Origin: Acidobacteriota bacterium
Lineage (GTDB): Bacteria > Acidobacteriota > Thermoanaerobaculia > Gp7-AA8
Direction: 5' to 3'
Length of the DNA stretch: 64,000 nt
Assembly: GCA_021325515.1 (NCBI GenBank)
Contig: JAJPHC010000002.1
Span: 62,001 to 126,000, forward strand
Position 1 is the first letter of the stretch. Every line of letters begins with the position of its first letter. The notes under the pieces were generated by a model. The model saw only the letters and a list, made by a program, of their open reading frames with translations. It was not told the DNA's origin and ran no database searches. Shown in pieces: positions 61,225 to 64,000 of this stretch. Made by a program: the position numbers and the translations under genes.

Positions 61225-61301
61225 GTTCGCGGTTTCGCGGTCACGAGGGCTCGCGGTAGTGACAACCTCGTACCCGCGTGACCACGTGCCCGCGTAACCA
61301 G
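61225..61301. repeat. GCTCGCGG/CCCGCGT inverted arrays ahead of the ABC permease gene
   Basis: Left units TTCGCGG, TTTCGCGG and GGGCTCGCGG, then right units TACCCGCGTG and TGCCCGCGTA in the opposite sense. No ORF inside. The start of the ABC-2 permease gene (61302) touches the right arm. Similar arrays occur at 58825 and 62094. Confidence 0.6.
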
Positions 61302-62093
61302 ATGAACGAGCTCCAGTCACTCTTCCGCCACCGGCAGCTCATCGCTGCGCTGACCGCGCGCGATCTCAAGGCTCGTTACCGCGGCTCCATCCTCGGCTTC
61401 TTCTGGTCGCTCGCGAATCCGCTGCTGCTGCTCGGCGTCTACACGCTCGTCTTCACGCGCTTCTTCCCGCAGCAGGTCGTGAAGCCGTACCCGCTGTTTC
61501 TGTTCGCCGGCATTCTGCCCTGGACGTTTTTCTCCGCAGCCGTCCTCGAGTCGACCTCCTCGATCTCCAGCAATGCGGGGCTGATCAAGAAGGTGATGTT
61601 CCCGGCGGAGGCCCTGCCGCTCGTCGTGGTGATGTCGCATCTCGTCCACTTCGCGCTGGCCATTCCGATTCTCCTCGTGGCGACCGCGATCTTCATGCTG
61701 CTCGGCCAGGCGACGATCAGCGCGACGATCCTTCTCGTTCCGCTCGTGATGCTCGTGCAGACGCTCTTCGTCGCCGGCGTCGCACTCACCGTCTCGTCGG
61801 CGTCCGTCCTCTTCCGCGACCTGCGCGACATCATCACGAATCTGATGCAGCTCGGCTTCTTCATCACGCCGATCATCTATTTGATCGACAAGGTCGATTC
61901 ACGCCCGCTGCGCGCGCTGCTGCGCGCGAATCCGATGACGCCGTTCGTGATCGGCTATCAGCACATTCTCTTCTTCGGCTCGCTCCCGTCGCTCTCCGAC
62001 ACCCTGCTGATGCTGGCCTACGCATTCGTCTCGATCGCAACCGGCTTCTTCGTGTTCGACCGGCTGAGGGATACGCTGGCGGAGGCGATATGA
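61302..62093 (+). CDS. ABC-2-type polysaccharide/O-antigen export permease (Wzm-like)
   Basis: 263 aa from ATG 61302; the eight extra residues of the track ORF come from the repeat. Six membrane helices with the ABC-2 signature: LIAALTARDLKARYRGSILGFFWSLANPLLLLGVYTLVF and MFPAEALPLVVVMSHLVHFALA, then SVLFRDLRDIITNLMQLGFFITPIIYLID. The length and RDLKxRYRxSxLGxxW motif are those of Wzm/TagG-type exporters. It pairs with the next gene. Confidence 0.92.
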   Translation: MNELQSLFRHRQLIAALTARDLKARYRGSILGFFWSLANPLLLLGVYTLVFTRFFPQQVVKPYPLFLFAGILPWTFFSAAVLESTSSISSNAGLIKKVMFPAEALPLVVVMSHLVHFALAIPILLVATAIFMLLGQATISATILLVPLVMLVQTLFVAGVALTVSSASVLFRDLRDIITNLMQLGFFITPIIYLIDKVDSRPLRALLRANPMTPFVIGYQHILFFGSLPSLSDTLLMLAYAFVSIATGFFVFDRLRDTLAEAI

Positions 62094-62199
62094 AAGGGGC
62101 TCGCGGACACGCGGGCTCGCGGGCTCGTGGTGCTTCGCTCCTTCGGCATTCGTCTTTCACCGCGCGCCCGCGTACCCGCGTGCCCGCGAAACCATCACC
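62094..62199. repeat. GCGGGCTCGCGGG inverted arrays between exporter genes
   Basis: Left arm has GGCTCGCGGACAC and GCGGGCTCGCGGGCTCG units. The centre holds GTGCTTCGCTCCTTCGGCAT. Right arm has CGCGCGCCCGCGTACCCGCG and TGCCCGCG units ending just before the ATG of the ATPase gene. No ORF is present, yet the two genes are otherwise cotranscribed subunits. Confidence 0.7.
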
Positions 62200-63555
62200 A
62201 TGAGCGACCCCGCCATTGCGATCCGCAACCTGAGCAAGAGCTACCGCCTCCTCGGTACACGCTCCCAGTTTGCGACGCTGAAGAGCGCGCTGCTCAAGCG
62301 CGATCTGAAGATCGATGCGGAGAAGAGTGTGCCCGCGCTGCAGGACATCTCCTTCGTCGTCGATCGCGGCGAGGCCTTCGGCATCATCGGCCGCAACGGC
62401 TCCGGCAAGTCGACGATGCTGAAGATCATCTCCGGCATCCTCAAGCCGACGGCGGGAACGGTCGCGGTGAATGGCCGTGTCGCTGCGCTGATCGAGCTCG
62501 GCGCCGGTTTTCATCCGGAGATCACCGGACGCGAGAACATCTACATCAACGGCATCATGCTCGGTCTCTCGCGGAAGGAGATCGACGCGCGCTTCGCCCG
62601 GATCGTGGAGTTCGCCGGCATCGGCGAGTTTCTCGATCAGCCGGTGAAAACGTACTCCTCCGGCATGTACGTCCGCCTCGGGTTCGCCGTCGCCGTGCAT
62701 GTCGATCCCGACATTCTGCTCATCGATGAAGTGCTCTCCGTCGGCGACGAGGAGTTCTCGCAGAAGTGCATCGCGAAGATTCAGGAGATGAAGTATCGCG
62801 GCGTCACTCTCGTCTTCGTGACGCATCAGCTCGACCAGGTGCGGAATCTCTGCGACCGCGCGCTGTGGCTCGATCGCGGACATGCGGAGGCGATCGGCGA
62901 TCCGGTGCGCATCGTCGATGCATATCTGCAGAAGGTCAGTGGAACGCAGACGGCCGCTGCGCCTCCGGCATCGGAAGCCGATGAAGAGAAGAAGGAGGAG
63001 CCGGCGAAGTCCGATGAGGCGCCGGAGGAGGAGCGCTGGGGCTCAGGCGAAGTGATTCTGCGCCGCGTCGCGCTGAGCGACGACCACGGACGCGAGCTCG
63101 TCGCGCTCGGTGCCGGAACGGCGGTCACGATCGAGATGGATGTCGAAGTGCGCACGCCGCAGGACGATTTCGTATTCGGCATCGGGATCTTTCACGCGGA
63201 CGGCAGTTGCGTCTACGGAACCAACACCGATCTCGAAGGGCTCGTGCCGCGGAGGCTGGAGAAGAGCGGCCGCGTGAAATTCATCATGCCCTCGCTCGAT
63301 CTCGTCGCGGGTGCTTATCGCATCGATGCCGCGGTGCACACGCGCAACGGCCGCGCGTTCGACTACCGGCGTGGCTGCATCCGCTTCGTCGTCGGCTCAC
63401 GCGTGCACGACACCGGCGTCTATCGCCCTCAGCACACGTGGGAGTTCGAAGGCGGCATCGAAGTCAGCGCGACGGATCCGCTGAAGAAGAATGTTCCGGC
63501 GCCGATCGCCGAAGCGATCCGCGAGACGCAATCGAAGAAACCGGGACGGCGCTGA
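62200..63555 (+). CDS. Polysaccharide ABC transporter ATP-binding protein with Wzt-type C-terminal domain
   Basis: 451 aa. Nucleotide-binding domain: GEAFGIIGRNGSGKSTMLKIISG (Walker A), GAGFHPEITGRENIYINGIMLGL (TagH/Wzt-type), KTYSSGMYVRLGFAVAVHVDPDILLIDEVLSVGD (signature, Walker B) and VTHQLDQV. After an acidic linker (residues about 250-285) comes a beta-sandwich domain (about 290-445) like the Wzt carbohydrate-binding domain that recognises a non-reducing end cap. It energises export of a lipid-linked polysaccharide by the adjacent permease, linking to the surface-glycan genes at 12-15 kb. Confidence 0.92.
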   Translation: MSDPAIAIRNLSKSYRLLGTRSQFATLKSALLKRDLKIDAEKSVPALQDISFVVDRGEAFGIIGRNGSGKSTMLKIISGILKPTAGTVAVNGRVAALIELGAGFHPEITGRENIYINGIMLGLSRKEIDARFARIVEFAGIGEFLDQPVKTYSSGMYVRLGFAVAVHVDPDILLIDEVLSVGDEEFSQKCIAKIQEMKYRGVTLVFVTHQLDQVRNLCDRALWLDRGHAEAIGDPVRIVDAYLQKVSGTQTAAAPPASEADEEKKEEPAKSDEAPEEERWGSGEVILRRVALSDDHGRELVALGAGTAVTIEMDVEVRTPQDDFVFGIGIFHADGSCVYGTNTDLEGLVPRRLEKSGRVKFIMPSLDLVAGAYRIDAAVHTRNGRAFDYRRGCIRFVVGSRVHDTGVYRPQHTWEFEGGIEVSATDPLKKNVPAPIAEAIRETQSKKPGRR

Positions 63556-63586
63556 GCAAAACGGGAAGCGCGTATACAATTTCCCA

Positions 63587-64000
63587 ATGCCGTTAGCATT
63601 CATCGCCCTTGTCATCTTCGGTCTTTATCTGCTCAGCTCGATCAAGATCCTGCCGGAGTACGAACGCGGAGTCATCTTTCGTCTCGGCCGGCTGCTGCCG
63701 GAGGCGAAGGGGCCGGGCATCTTTCTCGTTTTCGCGCCGATCGACAAGATCGTGCGCGTCTCGCTGCGGCAGGAAGCGTTCGAAGTTCCTCCCCAGGACA
63801 TCATCACGCGCGACAACGTGACGCTGAAGGTGAACGCGGTCGTCTTTCTGCGTGTCATCGAGCCGCGGCGCGCCGTCGTCGAAGTGTTCGACTACCGCTA
63901 TCAGACGTCGCAGTTCGCGCAGACGACGCTTCGCTCCGTCCTCGGCGAAGTGGAGCTCGACGACGTGCTCGCGCATCGCGATGCGCTGAACGCGCGCATC
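63587..64000 (+). CDS. SPFH/band-7 (slipin/stomatin-like) protein, 3'-truncated by window edge
   Basis: At least 138 codons from ATG 63587; not in the ORF track because no stop lies inside the window. One N-terminal membrane helix (LAFIALVIFGLYLLSSI), then the band-7 domain start ILPEYERGVIFRLGRLLPEAKGPGIFLVFAPIDKIVRVSLRQ, VPPQDIITRDNVTLKVNAVVFLRV and FAQTTLRSVLGEVELDDVLAHRDALN, the highly conserved slipin/stomatin pattern. Such proteins form oligomeric membrane-microdomain scaffolds, often with an NfeD partner that would lie downstream. TATACAAT just upstream could be a -10 element. Confidence 0.92.
   Translation, partial: MPLAFIALVIFGLYLLSSIKILPEYERGVIFRLGRLLPEAKGPGIFLVFAPIDKIVRVSLRQEAFEVPPQDIITRDNVTLKVNAVVFLRVIEPRRAVVEVFDYRYQTSQFAQTTLRSVLGEVELDDVLAHRDALNARI

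Overview
The window is GC-rich chromosomal DNA (third positions strongly G/C, hence the many long antisense shadow ORFs) from a Gram-negative, probably aerobic heterotroph. Evidence for an outer membrane includes a FadL-type barrel, a TonB-dependent receptor with a carboxypeptidase-regulatory-like N-terminus, two OprP/OprO-type porins and several lipoproteins. The mix (DUF4097 proteins beside an ECF sigma/anti-sigma pair, a fused siroheme decarboxylase, split LigD, many TTG/GTG starts) would fit Acidobacteriota or a related phylum. No rRNA or marker gene settles this. I see no tRNA, rRNA, CRISPR array, prophage or classical IS.

Layout. 1-10.2 kb: a FadL-like protein, then a co-oriented catabolic cluster for an aminophenolic ring (LLM flavoprotein, asparaginase-like hydrolase, ALDH8-type 2-aminomuconic semialdehyde dehydrogenase, AmnB-type ring-cleaving dioxygenase, AmnA-type subunit fused to a RidA/2-aminomuconate deaminase domain, lipoprotein, KynB-like kynurenine formamidase). 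It looks like the lower part of tryptophan/kynurenine or 2-aminophenol breakdown. Three repeat-bounded cassettes sit inside it: two carry S23-type four-helix-bundle genes and one carries a REP-associated tyrosine transposase. 10.2-27 kb: GGDEF-EAL protein, glycosyltransferase, Trm112-like protein, O-antigen ligase-like protein, ECF sigma/anti-sigma/DUF4097 module, hydrolase, cyclophilin, AmgK-like kinase, NAD-isocitrate dehydrogenase, DUF309, AhbA-AhbB fusion, TonB receptor, TetR/SDR pair with a double operator.

27.1-45.4 kb is a phosphate superlocus: DUF47-PiT transporter, CYTH and CHAD proteins, Ppk1, SixA, Ppx, two OprP-like porins, two PstS, PstC-PstA-PstB, PhoU, PhoB and PhoR. Uptake, high-affinity transport, sensing and polyphosphate storage lie together. 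Two promoters in it share 11-bp direct repeats that look like Pho boxes.

45.4-64 kb: two signal peptidases I, a two-gene LigD (polymerase then ligase), a VWA protein, an M15-type peptidase with a Ca-loop insertion, a PDZ/GAF/SpoIIE phosphatase, FolE, an acyl-CoA dehydrogenase behind a near-consensus promoter with a FadR(TetR)-type operator, an M49-type peptidase, a zinc-finger/FHA protein, a Wzm/Wzt-like ABC exporter and a band-7 protein cut by the window end.

The most unusual feature is the non-coding fraction. Almost every gap of more than 40 bp holds an inverted pair of short tandem arrays (7- or 9-bp units) or a GTAGG-headed hairpin. The two arms of each locus match each other, while the unit differs between loci. 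Two of these inverted-array elements enclose four-helix-bundle genes, which suggests a family of mobile cassettes analogous to, but distinct from, RAYT/REP elements.
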